Source: Sclerodactyla briareus (Eukaryota; Echinodermata; Holothuroidea; Dendrochirotida; Sclerodactylidae). From it: a stretch of 64,000 bases of DNA. Every line of letters starts with the position of its first letter. Positions within the stretch are counted from its first letter, which is position 1. The notes below the pieces were generated by a model. It was not told the origin of the DNA, searched no databases, and saw nothing but the letters and a program-made list of their open reading frames with translations. The stretch spans positions 124,001-188,000 of the forward strand of contig JAODTK010005621.1 in assembly GCA_026419785.1 (NCBI GenBank), written 5' to 3'. A program made the translations under genes and the position numbers. Positions 32,061 to 42,539 of the stretch are shown here, piece after piece.

Positions 32061-33599
32061 ATATCGCAAACATGCATGAATCATAGCTCAACCAGCATAG
32101 CGGTTTGGGCTGAAAATGTACCTGTGCCGAGTGTGCGACTGCACTTGAATGACAAGTCTCGCCAAAAATATTAGATGTCACATGACGTGTATTGAAAATG
32201 ATGCCATCAACTTTTGTTTCATTTCATATCATGTTCGTAAAGTTACGATTTTTTAAAAGGTTATAATTATCACTGCTAAGTTGGCAAATTTTTGCAAATA
32301 GGGCACAGTTGATGATTATTTCAATCTACCAAATTTTTGAAGAAAAAGAAAATATGTCTAACTTTCCTTATAATTGGTAGATTGACATCATAAAAAGGTT
32401 GCCAGTTTGCCCAAATCAACAAAATTAATATGAAATTTGAGGATCTCTTCCCAACCAAACAGTCTATAACTGTGACAACGTGATATTTGAATGAACGTTC
32501 ATTCTCTTTACATTAACAACAGAAAGCGTACTTAATTTGGCCGGACTATTCGCGCTTTAGGTCAAGCAAAAGCAACTTTTGGTATGTGTAACATGTACCG
32601 GACTGCAGGGAAGCTGGCAGAGACAAATTCTGGGTGGAGAATGTTTGGGTGGTGGAGATCAGTGCCATTATGTTGTGCATGTCTCATGCATATCAACACA
32701 AGGGTTTGGGGGACATTTTCCTTTCAGGCTTGATTATGGCTGACTGATGCCACAGTCGGTTTGCAGGATCACAAGAACCCAACATATTTTTATCTCCTCT
32801 CGACATGCCCGTTGTCCAGTATAGGCCGTGTTTATCAATGGATTGGCCTTTATTTTATAGGTGATACACCCAACAAAATACAGCTGTCCAATAAGGAATA
32901 ACCAGTCGGTCTTTGCCTGGTCCAATAGCTACATATAGTATGCTGGGGGATGGGGGGGGGGAGGGGACCTTACCAGCTGCTTTGGGGTGGTAGCCTTTGG
33001 TGGTGGGTGTTAGCCTCTTCAATTTTCTGGGTTGAATGGGTACCAAGATATATAACAAAGTTTACCCCCTCCAGTCCATCAAGTTTGTTCTTCAACCCCA
33101 CTGCAAATCAATACCTGGTAGCAGGACTGAGGGAGTGTTATTAGCAAACTAACAATGCCCTGCAGGCAGATACGTGGTAAATTCCTTGTTCATATTAAAA
33201 CAACAGAGGGTACAGCCTATCCGCTGTGTAGCCCTCACTTCATAATATCCAGCCATAAGAAACTCTACAGGCAAAACCATCCAATTTGAACATGAGGTTG
33301 TGAAAGGGATGAGAGCGGACAGACCATTTTTCCCCAATTTATAATCAAAGAGTTCAATGCGAATGTTTGGGAATTTCCCCCTCCCCAGATCAAGGCTCAA
33401 GCCTGTGAGTAGCTAAAATCTATCAGTATTATGTATATTTGGATTGCATGTGCAGTATTACTGAAGGAATTCGACGTCTGCCTATTATGCCCCTTACAAA
33501 TTGCCAAGGAACCCAGCCTTCGCCAGCCAAAATAGGTGTGATGCTTGTTCGAAAATATAGCCACTTTGTGAACCACTAATCAATCCATCCCAAGCATTG
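32061..33599. other. No recognisable gene
   Basis: Contains a G-rich tract near 32944-32965. A minus-strand frame at 33149-33400 is open but unrecognised (see rejected items). No splice-consistent conserved exon was found. Confidence 0.4.
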
Positions 33600-34455
33600 G
33601 TTTCCTACAACTTATACATGTGTGAAACAATTGAGCATTGTCCCTAACACATAGGTACACGAGTGGAACTATTGCTTGAGGATTGTCCATGAACATGAAA
33701 TATTTGAGTGAACATTTGCCTGAGCATTCCCTAACACATAGACCAACCATTTCCAGGAAGTCTTCCATACATCTTTCACGTCACAGTCTTTTCACACACG
33801 AAATGTTTTCATCGTGACTCCCCAACTTCCATACAGTGGTTGCACCCTTTCAAGTGAAACTATTGCTAGCTGGTCCCTAACACATTAACCCGGAACCATT
33901 GCGTATTAGGGATTGTTCCTCACACATAGACACATGTGAAACCAGTGCCTATTGGGCATTGTTCCTCACACCTAGACAACTGTGAAAACATTTGCCTTTA
34001 GGCATTGTTCCTCACACATAGACACATGTGAAACCATTGCCTATTGGGCATTGTTCCTCACACATAACAAATGTGGAAACCATTGCCTATTTAGGCAATT
34101 GTCCCTTACACATGGACACATGTGGAACATTGCCTATTAGGCACTGCCCCTACACATAACCCTTGAAACCATTGCCTATAGTCATTGTCCCTTACAACTA
34201 GACACATGTGGAACCAGTGCCTATTAGTGCCATTGGTCCCTTACACAAGACAACATGTTAAACATTGCCCTTAGGCATTTGTTCCCTCACATAGACAAAT
34301 TGAAAAACCATGCCTATTCGGCATTGTTCCTCACACATAGACATATGTGAAACCTTGCCTATTGGGCATTGTTCCTCACACATAGACAAATGTGAAACCA
34401 TTGCCTATTAGGCATTGCCCCTTACAAATAGACACATGTGAAACCATTGCCTTTA
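33600..34455. repeat. Minisatellite, ~46-bp unit, about 12 good and several decayed copies
   Basis: The unit CACATAGACACATGTGAAAC, CATTGCCTATTGGGCATTGT, TCCTCA recurs every 46-47 bp from about 33890 to 34450. Degenerate units (ACACATAG, GTGAAAC, ATTGCCT-type words) extend back to about 33605. The core CACATGTG is itself palindromic. Confidence 0.88.
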
Positions 34456-34479
34456 CATTGCCACCCAATCCAACTTCCC

Positions 34480-35440
34480 CACACTTACCCATGGGCCATT
34501 GTCTCCCCCACACTGGCCCAGTTGTATTTTAAAACCTTTGGAAACAGGGAAACACAAGGCCAGCTGACCAACACTGATCTATTCGGCATCAAAAAAGGAA
34601 ACATGCAACACAATGACTTTTGCTATCTTCTATTGATGTCAACGAACCAGTCTGCCGAAATTGGACACCAATTAGCTTTTGAAGATTGTGTCCAAGCCAT
34701 GTATTAATAGGCACACAACAGAGCAACACATAGGCACTCCTCTCTGATAACTCTGAAACAAGTTTGAGAACTGAAGCTATGGCTGTCAATGTGCTAGCAT
34801 TCCAAGCATCTTTTCTTGGGCACAATGGATTGATCGTGGGTATACGGGGAGATAATTGTCCAGTAGGCCACGCTCCTTTTTTACTTAGCTGTAAACAAAA
34901 CTTAAGGTTGAATTCCCAATCACTCTCCTTTTATATCAAAATCATTAGTAATTTATAGCTGAACAAAGTTCTAGTGACTATATTCTGATTATTTCTGAGA
35001 GTCACTTTTAAATTTCATATATTTGACCTCCTGTCCTGTGAGTCGTGCTGGATTTCACCAGCGGTAACTGACTTTAGTTTATCTGATCACCATACACGCT
35101 AAAGCCAAGCCATCAGCATCATAGTAAAATAACAATTCCACTTTTGATAATTGTGTGAGGAGTACATACAACTGGCTGCCAGCTCTGTACTGGTGTGGAG
35201 AAAGAAGGCTGCCGTGATTAATGTCATGAATACCTCTCGAAATCGAAAAGTGTGGGTCACATCCCTCAAAGACCAAGCGCACACGGGCCAAACGAAGGCA
35301 AATATGGACGGAATGGCTGAATAGATAGATGGAGTGGAGACTTGTGGATCACAATACCCTGTAGCTCAAGCTGATTCGAGCTAATGAAAACTTTGTTCAC
35401 AAAAATATTAGAACTTGACTTGGTAAATCGGGCAAACCTC
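34480..35440. other. No recognisable gene
   Basis: Plus-strand frames at 34438-34707 and 34764-34958 are open but match nothing I recognise. No repeats stand out. Confidence 0.4.
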
Positions 35441-35446
35441 CCCGTG

Positions 35447-36278
35447 TATATCCCCGCTTTTGAGCAATCATAGGGAAGAAGTATCGAACAAACCACCCCC
35501 ATAACCCCCCATTTTGGTCAGAAGCCAAAATAAACTTCATACACCAAACAAAGTTACTTGCTAATAAGCCATGGAGGTCAATAGGCGCGCACCATGATTT
35601 TGCAAATTTGACACATGAGGGCTTTGAAATGACTTTTGAATGTAAGCAGCCCCCCCATCATCAAGTTTCGTTCAAATCTGACAGAGTTTGGAAAATCGCA
35701 AAAATTCCGCAAATTTTACCTCCGATGATCTTGGAATGACCTCCACATTTTTTGGGATCAACAATAGTCCCTACCAACCAAGTTTCGTTCAAATCCGACA
35801 AATTTTGGAAAATCGCAAAAAAAATTCCGCAAATTTGACCTCCTATGATCTTGAAATGACCTCCACATTTTTTTGGATCACAATAGTCCCGAACCCAACC
35901 AAGTTTTCTTCAATCCGCAAAGTTTTGGAAAATCGCAAAAAATTCACAAATTTTACTCCCTCCGATGTCCTTGAATGAACCTCACCACCTTTTTCGGGAC
36001 AACTATAGTCCCTACCCACCAGTTTCGTTCAATCCGACTAACTTGAAAATTTCACGTAAATTAAATGCAAATTAGCGGCCCCGCAGCATTCAGTGATGCC
36101 CCACTTTCAAACTTCATCCGAGATTTCACCAGGGCGGGACATGAGTACCAAGTTTCAGATCAATCGTTTAAAGCGTTAAGATATGCGCAACGCCTAAAGT
36201 TTCCGGCGGCGGAGCCTTGGACGGCGGCTACACCCAAAACCATAATCCCCGGACACTTCCAGTGGTCGCGGGGATATA
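35447..36278 (+). mobile_element. Element 3 of the TATATCCCCGC family, without satellite
   Basis: TATATCCCCGC (35447-35457) and GCGGGGATATA (36268-36278) are perfect inverse 11-mers. The interior has 3.3 units of about 117 bp (CAAGTTTCGTTCAAATCCGA, CAAATTTTGGAAAATCGCAA, then TTCCGCAAATTTGACCTCC; starts near 35664, 35780, 35900 and 36021). It then has the family tail CGCCTAAAGTTTCCGGCGGC ... AATCCCCGGACACTTCCAGT. TA adjoins both ends, consistent with a TA target site. Length about 830 bp. Confidence 0.75.
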
Positions 36279-36715
36279 ATCATCTTGTATACTATGCAGC
36301 AGTACTGTGTAGAGTCTATGGGCGGGGCTTTGCAATGATCCGGCCGCCCCTGTGCTGTCATAGATTTCAGTCCTCAGAAGTAAAAGTTTGAAAACTTTTA
36401 GGCGTGTGGGTTTTGACATGACCTCCTCTTTTCTATCAATCCATAATATAAACCTAAGTTTAACGTGCAGAGTGCAGATTTTGGACGCCTGCACAGTCCC
36501 GGAACATCAAGTTCTTCGACTAACGTCACTGTACAACACAGCAATGAACAATACCATGTTCAAATCTCAGCAGGCCAGAAGGCAGTTTTTGCAAACAATA
36601 GCCTATTGGGCCCCTGTAATGACTTTGACCTTGATCTTCATGTCGTCCAAAGATGTCTTACAGTCATAAACTTTACTCAGTTTGGGGGTCAACTCCATCA
36701 AAGAACTAAAAATGC

Positions 36716-38755
36716 GGGCGGGTAAACTGCCAGACGTCTAGCTCCCCGCATCTCTTATTCAATAAATTTGGTGAACATGAAACCGTACAATATTCGTAGA
36801 AAGCAGCCATTTATAGCCTGTGAAGGCGACAACGTGTACAGGTAATGGGTGCTCCTAAAATAAGCACATTTATTCAAGATTCGACCTTTACCACATGACC
36901 GACTGCCGATCAGAGGTCACATTAGGTCAGAGGTCCACACAATGTAGTCAACAATTCTATCACAATGGTGAGCCATCCCGCCTTCGCAGATATTCAATTC
37001 TCCGATTATACCCAATAAACAGTTTTTGACCCCTAAGGTGACCTCGAAATGACCATTATTGTATAGACCCGTTTTTTGAAAATTGGTTACTCCCTCCATG
37101 ATTATCATCCATGCTCCTAGAGCATTTTGCATTCTGATGAACCACCCCGTGCTATTGCAGAAAACGTACTAAAATCAGTTTTTACCCCTAAGTTAACTTT
37201 AATTACCTTCAATGACAGGCGGTTTGTGATGAAAATTGTTACACTCCATATTATGCATCCCTCCTGAAGGCATATTGCATTCCATTAACATGTCCAATGT
37301 TATTGCAAAAAAGATAAAATGAACTTGACCGCCTTGTAACTACCAAAGTAAGTGTCCGCTCGAAGCGGGAGTTGTTTCTCTCCATAAAGAACAATCACAT
37401 ATCCAAAAATGACCAGTTTTCTATTTTTTTGCCCTAACTCTTTAAATACGCACATTTATAATTCAGATTCGACCTTTAAACCACATGACGCCACCCGACA
37501 GAGGTCAAATTCAGGTCAGAGGTGCATAACCCATGCCATGTCACAATTAAGATACAATTGTGCACATCCAGCTTCGCACATTCAATTCTCCATTATAGCC
37601 AAAAAACAGTTTTTGACGCCCTAAGTGGCACCTCCGATGACGCGTTAATATATGACAGTTTTTTATGAGAATGTTACTCTCCATGTGCATAAATGCACTG
37701 CTAGGAGTCATTTTGCATCTGATGAACACAAACCCAGTGCTATTCACGGAAAAGTACTAAAATCAGTTTCTTCGAACCCCTCAGTGACCTTTAATGACCT
37801 TCAATGACATGGCGGCTCTTATAAAAATTGTTATTCCCCATGTGAGGCATCACTCCTAGAAGCAATGGCATTCCAATGAACATGCCCAATTTATTGCGAA
37901 AAAAGTATTTAAACTCTCATTTTGGACTGATCAGGATAACAATATGCAAATTAGTCCCCACAAATTTACCCTCCAGTGATCTGATTTGCAATTGAATTGA
38001 CAGACTTGTTGTAGGTCTATTTACAAAGTTTCGTCAAAATCCTTAAAGTTGAGAAAATATTGCATTAATTATTCTAATTATGCTAACGAATATGTAAATT
38101 AAACACACATAATGAACTTCAGTGATTTCAATTCAAACGCAATTGAATAATTTATCGGTACTGTTAGAAGGTCCAACTAACAAGTTTCGTGAAATCCAAC
38201 AATTTATAAATTTGCCTAATTGCTAATTGGGCCAACTATCTGCAAATTAGTCAGGCAAGATGACCTCCAGTGACCTCGGCGACATTAGGAAAATTCATCG
38301 CTTTGATAGTTGGCCCTATTCACAACAAGTTTTCATGAAAATCCATGAAGTTTGAAAATTCACATACCTTCTGGCTATAATTAGGCTACATGGCTTCAAG
38401 AATGCAACCTGACCTGGATGACCTGAAATTGTCGCCATGCTTTCGGTGGCTCCAACAACTACCCTCAACTACCACGTTTCGTTAAATCGTCCAAACTGAA
38501 AATTTTGCGGCAAACCTGCAAAATAGAGGGCAGCAAATATAGAAATAAGCCCATTTTCGAACTTATCCAGATTTTACTCATACGGACAATGTTTAACCAA
38601 GTTTTGATTCACTCGGATAAAGTGTTAAAGAATGAGAGCGCTAACGCCTAAAGTTTCCGTGCGGCGGCGGCGAGCCCGGCGGCGCGGCGAGACGGCGGCA
38701 ACAGGGCCCAACGCTAATCTCCCCCCCGACACTTACAGTGTTTGCGGGTATATAA
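36716..38755 (+). mobile_element. Composite element 2: same family with ~1.9 satellite monomers
   Basis: The left flank GGTAAACTGCCAGACGTCTA, GCTCCCCGCATCTCTTATTC parallels composite element 1 (GGTTAACCGCCAGACTATAT). Monomers start near 36850 and 37425. The tail from 37925 (GATCAGGATAACAATATGCAAA ...) ends with GGCGGC-rich DNA and ACTTACAGTGTTTGCGGGTA, TATAA. The orientation is the same as elements 1 and 3. Homology extends about 20 bp left of the CCCCGC motif, so the true left terminus is not exactly fixed. Confidence 0.75.
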
Positions 38756-38759
38756 TGAC

Positions 38760-39834
38760 CAATTGAGAGAAAAGACAATTTCACACAGTCCCTCTTGTGC
38801 CCCTTTTATGACCTTTTAACCTTGAACTTCCCATGGTTAAAATATGTCCCAAGATCACTGAAACTTGGTCCAAATTATCAGGTGTACCAGTATGCTTCCA
38901 TAAACCCTCCGGAAATCTTTTCAGTCCTTTTGTTACTTCTTTTCTTCTCAGTGTTGACTGGCAGTGTTTTACACAACAAGGCACATGTCGCAAACTGATC
39001 TCACCTTATCCCGACCTGTGCCAGTACAGCCATTTGATCTCCTGGGAAAGATATTTATTTATAAACGTGGAAGACGAGAACCGGGTACAGGACATACAAC
39101 TACGGCACCATCAGTATTGGCGCGTACTACCCCTGATAAAGGAGCTGGGCTCGATGCTGAGCAATTCCACCGGTAACTCAGGTTGACCAGAGAACTATTT
39201 GGACAAAGGCTATTCTGACACAGATAAGTCTCTGGTGGTAGGAAGATATCAGATCGAGGGAAGCTATCTACCCGAGGCAATGGCTGACAATATATCTGAG
39301 GTAGGTAGGCCTCCGGGGTTGGATAGACATGCCGAACGCAGCCTATCCCTTCCTCCCAGTCCATACCCAATCGCATTTGACCGATGAGGATATGTACGTT
39401 AGTTTCTAACACGTTTTTCTCTTACAAGTACACAATGTATGTACACAACCCCCCTCACACATAGACACCACCTTGATACCCCCCTCCCTCCACAACACAT
39501 ACACACGCGGTCCCCATCACTGAAAACAATTTGTTTTCCTGCACATTATCCACTTTTGACCATAGCCATGCCCACACGCGCTCTATAATAAGCGTCCGGA
39601 AAATTTTTGCTTCGCTCATCAAGCTAATGTCAGGTCTCTGTTTTATGCTGCGGGAGAGCAGCTCTACAGTCATCATGTCTCTCCGTCCGTTCGTTAGTTT
39701 GTCTGTTCGTTCGTCCCTTCTGATCGTCACGTGCATTCAGAAAGGTCTAAACCAAAATGCGATCAGGTTGAAATTGGTGGGTCGAGTGAAGGCTTGCTAG
39801 GCTAGCAGTAGCTACAGTTAGTTCGCATCATAGT
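38760..39834. other. No recognisable gene
   Basis: A 117-residue plus-strand frame (38833-39186) and a 117-residue minus-strand frame (39059-39412) overlap. Neither is recognised or splice-supported. The stretch 39430-39510 is C/A-rich. Confidence 0.35.
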
Positions 39835-40375
39835 GTTATAAGATTTTATTTAATCCAATTAATTACCCCCAATTTCCAACTTTATTTTGAGCTCTCCTAC
39901 TGCCAGACAAGTTTGGTTACATACTCCATCCTTGCTGAGCAGTGTTTCCTTATCTGTCAGACAGGTCCGTTCTGCAAAATAGTTGACAATAAAACCTAGT
40001 GTCCAGGGGGTGTGATTTGTCTTTCATGCATCTTGCGCACTCCCCCCCCCACCTAAAATGCTGTTTAATGGTAACTGGTGGAGTGTTCAAACTATAAACT
40101 ATGAGTGTCAACATGTTAGATATTCATTTCGTGGGAAGTGTGTTTCCATGTTCACTGCCACAGGCTGGATGGGCCCACTGTGATAGCAAATATTAGGGCT
40201 AAATGTAATGTGGTAGACAGTTCCAAGTCATTCCATGGTTAGGAACAGATGTCAGTAGAGGTCCAGTGAAATGTGGAACAAAAATGAAATGTGAAATGGC
40301 GAAAAAATGCAGTGTATTCGCAACGAGAATTTTGCTGTCCGCCCCCAGCTACCAAGCGTTCGACTTGCACTTGTT
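39835..40375. repeat. Second copy of the dispersed repeat seen at 16670-17190
   Basis: It shares TTTAATCCAATTAAT, CCAAGTCATTCCA, GATGTCAGTAGAGG, TGCAGTGTATTCGC, GAATTTTGCTGTCCGC and AGCTACCAAGCG in the same order. The first copy lies in a prdx6 intron. No prdx6 exon was found next to this one, so it is taken as a dispersed repeat. Confidence 0.5.
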
Positions 40376-40714
40376 TTTTTACAGGGAGTTCACAGATGGA
40401 CACTGACGTAGGAATGGCCACCTAGGTGTCTGGGTCCACCCGGGGATTGTAACGTTTTACGTTTTATTGAGGACCGAGGTAGCACACCCGAAGGAATACC
40501 ACTGATGTACATCCGCAAAAAACGAGAGGGGTCGGGAGAGGAGGAAGGAGGGAAACATCGGGCGATGTGAGGAAAAAGAAGAGGGGAGGTGCACTAGGCG
40601 AACCGATTACTGCTGAAACTTTCATTGGGTAATTGGACCCCCGTTGGACCAATTGGAAGGGAGCACCACATTCCAGCACCCACATTATTACGTTGTGATG
40701 AAGATAGCACATTT

Positions 40715-40985
40715 CGTAAAAAGTGGTGCTGAAGGTTTGGAAGAGGGGTCAAAATTTCTGAAGCCCAGAAATGGAAAGAAACGGGTCATTTCCTTCCAAC
40801 GTGTTTGACCCTCACCCACACTTGTGCACCACCCATATGTTTGACCTCCACCCCCCATTATTATTCGATTTGTCCATTCCTCTGCCGAAATGTAATGTGG
40901 TGCTGGGGTAAGAAGAGGGTCAAAATTGTTGAAGCCCGGAAATGGAAAGAACCGGGTCATTCCCCATTTTGACACCTCCCCTCCA
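40715..40985. repeat. ~180-bp imperfect direct duplication
   Basis: GGTGCTGAAGGTTTGGAAGA, GGGGTCAAAATTTCTGAAGC (from 40723) and GGTGCTGGGGTAAGAAGAGG, GTCAAAATTGTTGAAGCCCG (from 40900) are parallel, each followed by GAAATGGAAAGAAMCGGGTC. Confidence 0.7.
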
Positions 40986-40999
40986 CTTGTCGAAACGGA

Positions 41000-41879
41000 C
41001 AAACTCACATATTACTGTTGACGTCTAGCATGCATGCATGTACTGTACAGACAAACTGTCAATCATTTCTACAATTGCAGTGTCACTTACAACAGTTCCT
41101 ACTTGCTGGACTTGCCGAGCAGCAGCACACAGCTCAAAACAGAGTCCATTACATAGGTTTTTTCCATTTTTTTGTACTGTTGAAGGGTGATTTCTCTCTT
41201 ACCCTTCTTTCACACAACTTTAAATATTCCCAGCTAAACTAGTACAACGAGGTCAGAATAGTAAAACTAATACCTGTGTTTCTTGCTTCCCCATAAGGGC
41301 CATTCACAGCAAAGTGTGCCCTCGCAGTGCAGTGCTTGGTTTCATCAAGATTCCCCGGTTGCTATGCTGCACCGAATCGGTCTATGGGCCTGTCAATTTG
41401 TTACTACCAAATGGCGGGTGGCATGCCACCTGGTGCAATTTTCCCAGGGTGTTGAAGAGGTCCTGTTTAATGTGTAAGTCAATGGAGGGGCCCTGAGGAT
41501 AGCGGTGTGCCTCCTCAAACTAAGAGTAGGCTGTTGCATTTTTCAGTCGTTGGAGCATGCTGTTGAAAGACCTTTCCGCAATAGCCTCTCGTCATGCATT
41601 ATTTTTCTAGCTCCTGGGGGCAAAGTGGGCAGTCTATGGAAATCCAACTAGGAATTCATTGGATAAAATTGATTTCTTATGTCGAGAATTAGGCCCCCTA
41701 GCACATTTTCGTCAATTCGTCATCGATAAAGATGTAATCGAATATCGCGGCAACCATACTAAATTTTAGAGAGATATTCTCGGATTAATGAGTAGCTTAT
41801 TGAAATTTAGAGCCGTTGCAGACTACCCTGCAACTTCTGACTTCAGTTCAAAATGACACACACATACTGCACTCAAGCA
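41000..41879. other. No recognisable gene
   Basis: A stretch at 41301-41470 has an acceptor-like (CATTCACAG) and donor-like (GTGTAAGT) context, but no recognised protein and stops in two frames. Nothing else stands out. Confidence 0.35.
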
Positions 41880-42450
41880 TAACTCGATTGAAACGCTGCA
41901 GTGTTGATCTTTGATTCTCACACGAATCGCCCCTTGGGCGGTTGACTGGTGGGTCTTCTTTGTCAGGTTAGATGTAATTGTCCATGAGCTGCTTGAAGGA
42001 GAGCCCACTAGGGCAGATTTGAGCTCCGCTGAAAGATCTTTCCACGGTGGATGGGGCTTTGGAATAGAGCGAGTACTTTTATATCAATCTTTCGAGCTTG
42101 GGGAATATATATTTCAGTTTCGTGAGCGAGAGCGTGTTTTATGCAATACAGGTTGAAATGGATGGAAGCGCATCCGTACTTGGGGTGATACCAGGAGATT
42201 CCTTGTAAGACTCTGAACGAGTCGCGCCTTGGTCCTCCGTATCTCTAGCTTGTCCCAACTGAGATCTACTAACATATTGTTGTTACTACTGGTCTGCCTG
42301 TAGTATTTTCACAAAACATGCTGCTGTGTTGGATTTTTCAAGAGCATCTTTATGTGTATCACGAATAGGGTCCCATACTGCACTGGGTATTCCAATTTCA
42401 GGCCTCCGAACGAGGGGTCTTATACTTATAGGCAATCTCCTTTGCAGTGG
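41880..42450 (-). pseudogene. 3' end of a second LINE (reverse transcriptase C-terminal tail)
   Basis: The minus strand gives, with frame shifts, LEYPVQYGTLF...HIKMLLK, then a YRQTSS-like block, LSWDKLEIRRTKARLVQSYK, and later LSAELKSALVGSPSSSS. These are the usual landmarks of the C-terminal tail of CR1/Jockey-like ORF2 ('LEYxxxVWDP...HIxxLEKVQ', 'YxxTSSVTxML', 'LxWxxLExRRxxARLxxxYKI', 'WNxLPxExxxA'). Another C-terminal block already exists just upstream (42624-42956), so this is a separate element of a different subfamily, truncated and lying in the same orientation. Confidence 0.65.
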
Positions 42451-42539
42451 GATGACAGTTCCAAAAAGATCCTGGGAGAGTTTTTACCGGATTACTGGAG
42501 GGCCATCCTCTGAAAGGATGGGGCCTAAGGATAAGTAGG

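Noticed and set aside
33149-33400. Minus-strand frame LDLGRGKFPN... considered as the missing prdx6 first exon
   Set aside because: It lacks the conserved threonine pair and the histidine of the FHD segment and has no donor at the right phase. The LG..FPN resemblance is too short.
33890-34450. CRISPR-like regular spacing
   Set aside because: There are no unique spacers: the whole 46-bp unit repeats, and the window is eukaryotic. It is a minisatellite.
38833-39412. Two overlapping 117-residue frames on opposite strands
   Set aside because: Neither matches a family I know, and overlapping open frames on both strands suggest composition rather than coding.
41301-41470. Possible exon between CATTCACAG and GTGTAAGT
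   Set aside because: The splice-like context is common by chance; no frame gives a recognisable protein.
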